DNA of 17,417 bases from Spongospora subterranea. Its lineage: Eukaryota; Endomyxa; Phytomyxea; Plasmodiophorida; Plasmodiophoridae. Shown one piece after another: positions 6,742 to 15,900 of this stretch (its first letter is position 1; each line of letters starts with the position of its first letter). The stretch lies in contig OUQQ01000443.1 in the NCBI GenBank assembly GCA_900404475.1, positions 1 to 17,417 of the forward strand, in the 5' to 3' direction. A program made the translations under genes and the position numbers. The notes beneath the pieces are model-generated. The model did not search any database, was not told the DNA's origin, and saw nothing but the letters and a program-made list of their open reading frames with translations.

Positions 6742-9700
6742 TTATCTATTGGTTCCGGGCTGTAATCGGTCGAGCTGTTGACGAACCGATGCCAGATCCA
6801 TTGTTAGCGCCACGATCGCGTCGTTGGCCGACCGCAGTCCGTCCTCGATCACCTTCCTGGCCGCGCTCTGCATTCGCAGCTTGTTGTCGACCGACAGCTC
6901 GAGCGCGTCGCGGGCCGCCGCGATCGCCCCGTTCACCTTCGAGTCGAGGTCGACCTCCTTCAGCGACCGCACCGATTTCTCGACGGCCGCGATCGCCGAC
7001 GTCGCCGACAAGATATTCAATTGACATTCCTCGACGAAGCTCTGTAAAGCCCCTTCCTGATCCGTTCGCGCGTTCTTCAGGTCGGTCGTCAGCCGGATCA
7101 GATCGGCTTTGGCCAGGTCGATCTGCGTCGCCATCGCGGCCCCGCTCTTCTCGATCGTATCGACGCGATCGCCCACTTCCGTCGACGATCGGTCCAATCG
7201 CGATATTCGTCGATCGTGAGCCGATTGACCTTCATTGACCGATTCCCGAATCGCCATCAAATGGCGATCAATCTCATTCCGATGTTCTTGTTCATCGTCT
7301 CTGATGCGCTTCGCCGATTCGATGGAAAATTCGCGTTCACCGTTGATTTTAGTATCGAAATTGGAACTCAACGCCGCGTTGGAACTTGTCAATTCCTTCA
7401 GCTGATCCTGATCCACCGCGATCGCGTCGTCGTGTTTCTCCAACCGACTTTGAATCGATATCACGTCGTCCTTCAGCCGATCCACGTCGCGATCGCGTTG
7501 GAGTCGGGACGATCGCCACTGATCGATTTCGGGCAGAAGATCGCCCAACTTCTCCAGAAGTTGAACCCGATCCTGGTTCATCAGATTCCCGATATCCGTT
7601 TGGGTCTTGGCCAGTTCCCGACGCCCTTCGTCCCTGAATTGGTCCACGACCGCCGTTAATTCCCCTTTTACATCATCGAATCGCGATTCGACAAATTGTC
7701 GCGTCGACGATATATCCAACGCCATCGCCTTCACCGTATTCTCCAGGATCTTTACGCCATCTGAGATTTCTTCTCCGGATTTCGCCACCGAAATCTCCGC
7801 CTGGTTGGCGATTTCGGAAATGTTCGCGTTGAGCACACGATCGGCCGCTTCGCGATTGGCGATCTCGTTCGATATTTCCAGCGCCAACTGAGTGATTCTG
7901 CTGTTGAGAGCGTGATCAGCGTCCAGATCAGCGTTGGCTTTGGTGTTGATGGCGTCGACCTTGGATTGAACCAGATCCAGCCGAGCGTCGTGTCCGGCCC
8001 GCGATTTGTCGAACGTTGTGCTGAGATCGTTGAATTGGTCGATGAGATTGCGAACACCCTCATTCCGTTCGCTGATTTCGGCCGATAATTGCCCCTGAAA
8101 GGTGTTCACGATCTCCTCATGACGATGGGCAAGTTCCATCGCCTTCTGGGCGTTCTCACCAATATCCTCCTTGAGCCTTTGATCGCCCATCTTCCGACAG
8201 GAAACCTCGTTCGCCAATTGTTCCGCTAGTTGATCGATCCGGTCGTTGAACATTTCCCGATGGTCTTTCCCCATCTGATCGAACTCCTCCACCTTGCTCT
8301 GAACCGCGTCCAATCGCGATTCCGATGTCGCCGACGATTGTCTGCAGATGGTGTTCAGATCCTGTATCTGCCGCGTTAGAACCAGTTCCATGGATTGCCG
8401 ATCACCAGAGCACCGCTCCATCATTCCATTCAACCTCTCCTGCACATCCTCATTCCAGTGCGACAGCTGATCAGCCCATCGTCGTTTGAGCTCGTCGATT
8501 TCACCTGCCATCTTCGCCCGTTCCATCGTCGTCTGATCTTCCATCGACTTCAGACGCTGATCGTGTCGTTCCCGATCGGCTGCCAGCTTCCCGATCGACT
8601 CTAGGGCCGCGATCTGCTGTTCCCGTTGACCTGACAATTGTTGTTGAACCCCATCGATGCTTTCCCTCAAACGACGAGCGTCGTCAGATAAGACGCCCTT
8701 CAGTTCCGCCGACTCCATCGCCATCGTCTGGTATTGCCCATCTCGCGTTTGTCGCTCCAGATTTAGGTCCTCCTTTATTGTCTGTATCCGCTCCCCCAAT
8801 AACTCCACGTGATTATCGACCGATTTCCCAATGGAACTGAATTGCGTTTCCGCCAGTGCCCTCATTTCCCCTAAACTGGCCGAGATCGTCTGGTGTTCGC
8901 TGATCCGGATCGATTTTTCCTCCAAAATCGAATCCGTTATCGACGACACTTTTGCCTCCAACTCATTAGCGCTCGTTGACAGTTCCTGATCAAATTTCGC
9001 CAACAAACTCGCCATCGTGGACTCCGTCTGTTCCGATAATCGCTGAACATCGGCGAGTTTTGCTGTGAACGAATCCGTTGTCGTCGCGAAATTCGATTTG
9101 GTTTCGAGTGTGAACTGGCCAATGCTCGTGATGGTGTTGGAGAGATTGGTCGTTAACGATGATATCTCTTGCGACAATCCCGTCGAGACCGAGGACCATC
9201 GACCGATATCGGCCTGTAGTTGGCCCTCGCGTTGCGCCATGTCGCTGGTGAGTCTGTCGAGCACGGCCGACCTGTCGCTGGTCTCGGTGGCGATCCTCTG
9301 CGACATCCCAGCCATGTTGGCGGCGATCAGATTCCTGAGCTCGCTCACCACGACCTGATTGCCCTGTTCGGTCAGTTCCCTGGCCAGTTTATCGCCGGCC
9401 GACCGCTGTTCGCTCTCTCCCTGCAATAGATCGTGAAGGTGTTGTAGATCCCCGGCCATCCCTTCATGGTTGCCCTTCACCGTATGCAATTGCCCTTCGA
9501 ATCGCTCATTCGCCTGAGCTATCGCCTCAGCCATCGTAATCTCACATCGCCCAACCCGCTCGCCGATATCACGATCGATCCTCGATTCCGCCTGTTCAAT
9601 TGCCAACGCGCGCGCACCTGATTCCGTTTGAATCCTGTCGGCTAGATCATCAAGCTCTATCCGATTGCGCCTCATTCGATCCTCATGCTGTTCAACATGA

Positions 9701-11211
9701 TCCGACCGAGCACGTCGCTCATCCTCCAGATCGTTTCGCAAATCTTTCTGCGATTGTTGAAGGTTTTCCATCCCGTGATCCAGATTCGTCTTCACCTCCT
9801 CGATGGACCCGTTCACCACCCGAAACATCTCCTGCCGATCGCGGCGTTCGTTGTCGAACCTGATCGACCCTTCGGTCAGCTCCCGTCTGATCTCACAATC
9901 CCTTTGGCTCTGCCTTTCCGTCTGGTCGCTGATCGTTCCCAGCAACTGGTTGAACCTCCCTTCGACCAGCGACTCCATCCCCGTTTGCACCGACCCGATG
10001 TCTCTCCTTACATCTGATATCGTATTTCGACACTCGTCCATGGCGCTACCGGCAGAATCACTGTCGCGTTGCCTGTCTTCGATCTCCCGTTTCAAGCAAT
10101 CTTTCTGCACAGACATCTGTCGCTGAATTTCACCATCGAAACTTCTCATCGTACTTTCGAAAACAATCTGCAAAGAATCCATCCTGGCGGATAATTTGGC
10201 CCCAACTTCTATCAATTTCGTGTTGAAATCCGCTTGATTTTGTCGATTATCATGATCAACTCGTCGCTCCAGAGCAACGACGTCCTCGTTGACCTGGGCG
10301 ACGGACGATTTACGAGTCCTAATCTCGGCCCGTAAAACGGCGTCCAACCTTCCGATGCCCTTGCTCGACGTCTCCTGCACCGCTTCCAAGCGATGCGTCA
10401 GAGCGCCATATTCGGCGTCAAACTGTGCCCGAATCAGCTCCTGATTCTTCAGGCTCTTGCTCCAGTCCGATTTGGATTGCGCCCGTTCGTCAATCGACAG
10501 TTTCATCATATCCTGTAGCATCTCGGTCATGTCGTGTCTGACCCGTTTCAGCTCGTCGTCGACGAGCTTCTCCAGGTATTGACATTCCAGATGGCCTCTG
10601 GCCGATATCTCGTGACTGGATCTGTCCATTTTGTGGTCCAAATCCTCGACTTTTCGATTGAGTTCAACGAATTCTGCGTTGTTCGGGCGGTTGGGCCGAT
10701 TCAGTTCCTGATTCAATGGCAGAAATCCTTGATCTCGGGCCCTATAATGCCTTAACAAATCGCAGTCGTTTTTAACCACTTCCAATTCTTTGGTCAGTTT
10801 TTCAACATTGACATCAGGTTTTGAAATCGTGCTGAATACGTGGGAGTTCTGTGAAAGTTTCTGCTTGATGGAAGATAGGTCAAGGCGAGTTGAAAACATT
10901 TCCTCTTTAAGCCGTGATAGTTCAATCATGGCACTTGAAAATTCGCTTTTTTTCGATAATTCCTCAGGATGTCGTATGTGGTGCATGAAAGGAAAAGGTT
11001 GACCCAGTTTGCTGATAGTATTACCGGTATTAGTTTCACTGACCTTTTCCTCATGGTAATCTAGCTGAGCTACAATGGAGTTAACGCGCATTTCAAGCTC
11101 CCTTCGCTGAAGCATTTCATGGTGAAGAGCAATCTTGACTTTCCCCAAGATGTTGGCTAGATCAATCAGGGAAACAGTTCGCTGCTGCGGCGATCGATAG
11201 ACATGGTCCAT
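6742..11211 (-). CDS. Large coiled-coil protein (1489 aa)
   Basis: A single open frame of 4.47 kb without introns. Nearly the whole sequence is rich in Glu, Gln, Arg, Asp and Leu with heptad-like spacing and almost no Pro after about residue 175, which is typical of a long rod-like coiled coil. No globular domain, signal peptide or membrane segment is evident. Related segments recur: RLDAVQSKV (966-974) with the following ~55 residues resembles RLDLVQSKV (1077-1085) with its following residues, and RLEAVQE occurs at 274-280. The first ~175 residues look less regular and may be a separate head. A structural or scaffold role, such as cytoskeleton, basal body or centrosome, fits the class, but I do not recognise the gene. 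The ATG at 11211 is the first in frame; a TTTAG before it leaves room for an upstream exon. Confidence 0.88.
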   Translation of the reverse strand: MDHVYRSPQQRTVSLIDLANILGKVKIALHHEMLQRRELEMRVNSIVAQLDYHEEKVSETNTGNTISKLGQPFPFMHHIRHPEELSKKSEFSSAMIELSRLKEEMFSTRLDLSSIKQKLSQNSHVFSTISKPDVNVEKLTKELEVVKNDCDLLRHYRARDQGFLPLNQELNRPNRPNNAEFVELNRKVEDLDHKMDRSSHEISARGHLECQYLEKLVDDELKRVRHDMTEMLQDMMKLSIDERAQSKSDWSKSLKNQELIRAQFDAEYGALTHRLEAVQETSSKGIGRLDAVLRAEIRTRKSSVAQVNEDVVALERRVDHDNRQNQADFNTKLIEVGAKLSARMDSLQIVFESTMRSFDGEIQRQMSVQKDCLKREIEDRQRDSDSAGSAMDECRNTISDVRRDIGSVQTGMESLVEGRFNQLLGTISDQTERQSQRDCEIRRELTEGSIRFDNERRDRQEMFRVVNGSIEEVKTNLDHGMENLQQSQKDLRNDLEDERRARSDHVEQHEDRMRRNRIELDDLADRIQTESGARALAIEQAESRIDRDIGERVGRCEITMAEAIAQANERFEGQLHTVKGNHEGMAGDLQHLHDLLQGESEQRSAGDKLARELTEQGNQVVVSELRNLIAANMAGMSQRIATETSDRSAVLDRLTSDMAQREGQLQADIGRWSSVSTGLSQEISSLTTNLSNTITSIGQFTLETKSNFATTTDSFTAKLADVQRLSEQTESTMASLLAKFDQELSTSANELEAKVSSITDSILEEKSIRISEHQTISASLGEMRALAETQFSSIGKSVDNHVELLGERIQTIKEDLNLERQTRDGQYQTMAMESAELKGVLSDDARRLRESIDGVQQQLSGQREQQIAALESIGKLAADRERHDQRLKSMEDQTTMERAKMAGEIDELKRRWADQLSHWNEDVQERLNGMMERCSGDRQSMELVLTRQIQDLNTICRQSSATSESRLDAVQSKVEEFDQMGKDHREMFNDRIDQLAEQLANEVSCRKMGDQRLKEDIGENAQKAMELAHRHEEIVNTFQGQLSAEISERNEGVRNLIDQFNDLSTTFDKSRAGHDARLDLVQSKVDAINTKANADLDADHALNSRITQLALEISNEIANREAADRVLNANISEIANQAEISVAKSGEEISDGVKILENTVKAMALDISSTRQFVESRFDDVKGELTAVVDQFRDEGRRELAKTQTDIGNLMNQDRVQLLEKLGDLLPEIDQWRSSRLQRDRDVDRLKDDVISIQSRLEKHDDAIAVDQDQLKELTSSNAALSSNFDTKINGEREFSIESAKRIRDDEQEHRNEIDRHLMAIRESVNEGQSAHDRRISRLDRSSTEVGDRVDTIEKSGAAMATQIDLAKADLIRLTTDLKNARTDQEGALQSFVEECQLNILSATSAIAAVEKSVRSLKEVDLDSKVNGAIAAARDALELSVDNKLRMQSAARKVIEDGLRSANDAIVALTMDLASVRQQLDRLQPGTNR

Positions 11212-11455
11212 CCTAAATTTGAAGGCAAAAAAAATTCGGCTTGTTCGATTGCCTCAGAGGATCCTCATGCTCGTTCTGGACGGCGGCTGCATTAAGGCAC
11301 GCGACTAGAGAAGATTCGATCTAAATAAATATGATAAATATTTATTCTGCAGAACTGCTGTGTAGAGTTTCTTTAAGATCCACCTTGTCCAACTTTGCAA
11401 GAAGCATCCTGTGGCATTCTGTTAATCACAGCTTATTTGAAATAACAGCAGGGAT
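11212..11455. other. Intergenic spacer between two minus-strand genes
   Basis: It contains the 3' flank of the small gene, with AATAAA on the minus strand at 11346-11341 about 110 nt after that gene's stop, and the promoter region of the coiled-coil gene. No further gene is seen. Confidence 0.45.
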
Positions 11456-11723
11456 TTACTGTTGATGGGTATACGAAGCCTGTACTAGTGTCTGAACGCG
11501 TTTCAATTGCGTGATCAATTCGTCCCTAGTCTGACAAACGACAACATCAGTGATGTAGTTCACACATCAACATGACATTGAAACTCACAAATCGTAACTG
11601 GGCGCATTCCAGTTGAAGTTGTTGCAGCGACAGCGCCGGTTCCTGCGGCAGTGACGTATCGACAGGTTCTACAAAAGCGTGATCTCCCTCGAAATAATCC
11701 TCACCGCATTGGTCCAACTCCAT
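11456..11723 (-). CDS. Small two-exon protein, 69 aa, unknown
   Basis: Exon 1 (11723-11589) encodes 45 residues starting MELDQCGEDYFEGDH and ends in a perfect GTGAGT donor. The 58-nt intron (11588-11531) ends in TTTGTCAG. Exon 2 (11530-11456) continues in phase with TRDELITQLKRVQTLVQASY and stops. The joined C-terminal half (LSLQQLQLECAQLRF|TRDELITQLKRVQ) forms a continuous amphipathic helix across the splice, probably a coiled coil. That continuity and the standard intron size are the main support. The family is not recognised. AATAAA follows on the minus strand. The start is uncertain because an open region in the same frame lies just upstream, separated by one TGA. Confidence 0.5.
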
Positions 11724-11732
11724 GGCCGTAAA

Positions 11733-12080
11733 TCAGCCAAAGGGGGCAGCAGACGCCGCCAGCGGAACTAGATGAGACTGACACATTTCAATCATCTTAT
11801 CGGCAGTGACACGCCAGTTGAGCCATGGATACAGACTCAGTCCTGCCAATCCACCCACGAGTAACGCACACCAGTCGTATGCGCAACTGGGAGCGTGATG
11901 CACTGGCGCGGACTGATGCGTGATGACAGGTTCCGGCACCTTGGCCAGAAAAGGTGCCGAGGTACAGGCCGCTCTTGTTTCGTTCAGTGGATCGTCCCGG
12001 GATTCTGTCACGCTCCAAGAATTCCAATGAAATTGACACAAGGAAATCTTTGACCCGGAATAAACTGTTTCATTTTCCTT
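11733..12080 (-). other. Open region with a predicted membrane segment, possible upstream exon
   Basis: In the same frame as the 69-aa gene, codons are open from just after a TAA (12083-12081) to a TGA ending at 11733. No ATG opens it; the first Met comes late (ADKMIEM). It contains a hydrophobic stretch CALLVGGLAGLSLYPWL that could span a membrane. Codon choice looks protein-like. It could be a 5' exon of the 69-aa gene joined by a splice I cannot place, a separate exon, or chance. Confidence 0.3.
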
Positions 12081-12171
12081 TTAAATTTCTGAACGGATGC
12101 GTTCCTTCGTGTCAAGCAGTAATTTACCATTCGAGGTGGACCTATGAACACCCGATGAAGGCAAAGAGAAG

Positions 12172-12300
12172 ATGATTCGTATTTTTATTCGTGGGGCAAG
12201 ACCGCCAGAACTACAGGAGATGCTGGAGGCGAAATTAGAAAATGACGCCTCACTTGGGAAGCCGTTGCCAAAGTTCAATGAGGTGACACGAAACGATTAG
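12172..12300 (+). CDS. Possible small ORF or last exon, 42 aa
   Basis: This short frame starts MIRIFIRGARPPELQEMLEA and ends VTRND at a TAG. Its codons show a purine-first bias typical of real coding sequence, and it reads as a charged helix after a short hydrophobic start. The frame is open back to a TGA 33 nt upstream of the ATG. It could be the last exon of a plus-strand gene or a short protein. The opposite strand is also open here. I recognise no family. Confidence 0.22.
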   Translation: MIRIFIRGARPPELQEMLEAKLENDASLGKPLPKFNEVTRND

Positions 12301-12976
12301 GCAACTCGGAATATAGTTGGTAGTTTTGAGTCGGGCCCTCATGGCCAGAAACGCACGCGGTATCAGTTGTTTCCATTTTTAAAAGAGTGGGCACATGAGA
12401 CGAGCGTGTCCTGGTCAGAGAAAGGAATTTGGTCATAAATTTTTTTTGGAAATGTCACTGGTTTTATCTTCTGATGTTGAAGTTGTAGTTTTGATTGCTG
12501 AATGAATGTATTATATAGGTCACACTTCATTTCATGCTGCATCCGGTCACGACTATTGATTCATGGACCAGATATCCGCCGGTAATAGTTTTCATGTTTC
12601 TTTGTTGCAGCTCAACGAACCGAAATGAGAACAAGAAACCGACCCTGAAGGTCACGTGTCAGTTATTGTGTTATTGTTTATAACACGCCCTGGTCCAGAT
12701 ATTCAACATTGTACCCACGTCATGCATGATCAATTACGTTAGAATACGATACAAACTCCCCATTCGACATCACATAACAGCACCGTGTAACATATGATGA
12801 GTATCTGTTTATACAAATGAAAGTCCTCATTGTATGACCCGCCCTCCTCCAGACATGAGCAATTACGTTAAAACACGATACAAATTCCCCGTTCGACATC
12901 ATATAAAGGCACCGTCAGTGCCTATTGTAACATATTACGATTATCTGTTTATACAAATAAAGGATCTTCATTTGTC
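12301..12976. other. Non-coding region with a tandem duplication
   Basis: No convincing gene. The right part is the 3' flank and probable 3' UTR of the minus-strand PTEN fusion gene and contains two related ~110-120-nt copies, described separately. No minus-strand AATAAA is seen; TATAAA on the minus strand near 12950 is a possible variant signal. Confidence 0.45.
12725..12974 (+). repeat. Imperfect tandem duplication, two ~110-120-nt copies
   Basis: Copy 1 (12725-12832) and copy 2 (12853-12974) share CAATTACGTTA, CGATACAAA, TTCGACATCA, TGTAACATAT and TATCTGTTTATACAAAT blocks in the same order. The lead-ins CGCCCTGGTCCAGA and CGCCCTCCTCCAGA are also related. Copy 2 has a small insertion that forms a hairpin, GGCAC-CGTCA-GTGCC. 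Copy 2 sits immediately after the stop codon of the PTEN fusion gene. Confidence 0.75.
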
Positions 12977-15900
12977 TTATCTCCTCAACCTTCTTCCTGT
13001 AGGATCGGAGAAGGATCCCATACTTTTCAACACAACGTCGTCAAGGTTCTCGGTGTTTGGATCGGACCCACGGCGGCTATCCTCTTCCAGCTGATAATCT
13101 GGGATATTCTGTGCTCCTTTGGAGCCGAGCTGAGACAAGTCCTCTAGATCGCCTGAATTTACATCAACTGCTTCGTCTTCCTGCACCTGAGGCAGCGCTA
13201 ATCCTAGATTGCCTTTTGAGATCCTTTCTCGGAGGTCGTCTTTAGTCCCTTCACTTATGCTTCTGTGGTGTGCTGAGGGGGCATTCGGAACACCGACCGA
13301 ACTGATCGATACGTCGTCTTCACTGATGTCATCAATGGTACTCTCAGGAGCAGGAAGGTTGACCATATCTTTATTGGTTATCCCGTCAGCTGTTTTGAAG
13401 AACATCTCCACCCTAAAACTGGAATCAAACTTCGCGTTTTTCTCTGTTCATAAGGTTTCGGGTCAGTTAGGCGAAGAAGAATAAAAGAGCTTACCAACCT
13501 GCTTTATCAAGGCCAGCTTTTTCAATCATAATATGGTTATTGTCAACTAAATCGATATTTACCCACCAGGAAAACATAAGTTTCTGTAAAACCATCAGCA
13601 AAGTCAAACAGCAGCGTCAATTTCCATCAGTACCTTTCTTGAAGTTATTTTATTGAAAACCATCAACTTCACGTCTCCGTACAATATTATTTCTATTGGT
13701 ATATCGATGATGTTTTTTCCTGGGCGTGTTAGCGGAGCTTTACTGATAAGCGAATCGAAAATAGGTTTCCCATCTCGGTAAACTTTGCAAAATGGATCTA
13801 AAGACACGAATACATCAGACGATGTAACGGTAATTTCAAAGCAACCGCACCGCATCCTCCTAAAGGGCTTAGATCTGGTTCAGGCGATAACCTAATCAAG
13901 GTCAACGATTGAAAGACGTTATCGAACGTGAAGGGGCGATGGAAAGAATTTGTCATCTGCGACAGTTTTTCGAATGAACGTCTAATATTTTACAGATTTC
14001 AGCAACCCAATGCAACTGGTGACCAAGCACAAGTAACTTACACAGCTCTTATTTGGCTCGGAATGGTGACCCCCTTACCGTCTGCTGTGCGTTGCTCGGC
14101 AAAGAAATCTAAAGCTTCAGATGACGTCGCCTTTTCTCCCGAATACAACAGATACGCTGCCGCCATAACCCCGGTTCGGCCCTTCCCTGCTTTACAATGT
14201 ACGGCGACGACGTTTTGTGAATCCACACTGAGATAAGCCTCCACCTCGCGACAGAATGCCAACATCATCTTTAATGGTGGAGGATTATGGTCATCAAAAG
14301 GGAACGCTGCTACATTATTGTTGAAGCAACTTGGATCGTACGAGCGTTCCGAGCAAAGATTTATAACCATGCAATGATCTTCGTGATAAGTTTTGATGAA
14401 CCGTTGAACCTCCTCCATTGGGTTTCTGTAGACCCCTTCCAAATTCGACGAGGGAAACCCCATTACAATCAACTGATTTTCATCTGTCATTATATGGTAC
14501 AAAAGAACATTTTCAAAAACCTACTCGTGACGTCAAATACGTCAAATCGAGATCGAACCCATCTACTTGAAATCGTAGCTTATTCTTACTAACCAGACTT
14601 CGAATCTTGCCTGACAATTTGACTGAAACATTTTCAAGAATGGTCCCTCTTCTACTTGATTTCGACCCGATGGACAGGATGGATACTCGACGAGCACCTT
14701 TCGTTGATGCAGAAGTAGTTGATCGTTGAAGTACCCTTCTAGGTGTTCCAACCGTCTCGACAAATTCCTTGCCAAAAGTGTCTTTGACTTTGATTGCTAG
14801 TTCCACTAACGCTACCAAGACGTTGTCCTTACTGCTGAGCCGAATCTGATGCTTCTGAAGTCCTCGAATCGTTAAGTCGATAAACACGGTCGAGACGGCC
14901 AAAGCATTAACTCCAGAGCAGAGCTCAACGATTAGGGCACCGTTGTACGCGGCTGACAGTGAATCGTGCTGGAATTCGAACTTGGCATCCCAGGCTGGCG
15001 ACGTGCTTTGACTCTGATCAGGCAATGTTGACCATGATTGAGATCCGAACGTCAGGCGAACTGCGGCTTCGATTGACCCGCTGACAAACAGATTTCCCTC
15101 TTTGACGCAGACTTTAACGCGAACCGGTGGATCACCACAGTTCTTGCCCTTGTGCAATCCTTGCCAATGCACCAACGGCCAGTTCGTTTTCGAGAAGAAC
15201 TCGTGGCCAAGCAGGTCGGTGAGATCCGATCCCAGCCTGTGGTTCGGGTCGTGGGTGAGGCATTTGCAGATCAGGTCGCGCGCCACCTCCGAGCAAAACG
15301 GGGGAAACCTGGGCAGACCCGACAGTATCCTCGACACTAGCTCCTCCTTGGTCTTGGCGCGATACGGCGGAAATCCCACAATCAGCTCGTACAAAAACGA
15401 TCCTGCGCGCCACCAGTCCGACAGGACGGTTTCCCCTTTTCCGGAAATCATCTCCGGCGTCCAGAACTCATCGAGTTCCTCCTCGTTGCTCGACAAACGC
15501 TCTTCCCGCGCCAGTTCTAGCGAACTATTCGCGATCGTCTCGAAATCGATCACGACCAGCTGATCGTATTGATCGAACCCGACGTACTCGGGTTTCATGT
15601 TGCGGAATACCCGCCCATTGATGTGCAGGAACGAGGTGAACATGACAACCTGGGCCAGGTATTTACAGGCGTCGTCTTCGGCGAATCGCTTGCACGAGCG
15701 CAGACGGTCGAGTAGACTCTGATTGGGCGCCATGAACGTGTAGGCGGCCCACGATCGGTCCGGCGTCAGACCATGGAACATCTGCTGGACGAAGAACGGG
15801 TGGTGGAGGCGGCAATCTGACATGTTGCCGATGACCGCGATTCCCTTGTCGTAGGAGGCGTCGCGCTTCATCACGACCTGCAATAGATAGGGGTCGCCCG

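Noticed and set aside
11733..11735. TGA as a selenocysteine codon or a reassigned sense codon
   Set aside because: Tyrosinase ends in an ordinary TGA, no SECIS element could be recognised, and the open region lacks a start codon.
12720..12902. A 60-codon minus-strand frame containing a repeated peptide
   Set aside because: The peptide repeat only reflects the DNA tandem duplication at 12725-12974.
13827..13880. A tiny intron of 17 or 32 nt in exon 3 (GTTATC...CCAG or ...TTTAG) to explain the PTEN frame change
   Set aside because: Both lengths would restore the frame, but all other introns here are at least 50 nt and removal would delete the PTEN-like SPEPDLSPLGG segment. The 5-bp duplication is simpler.
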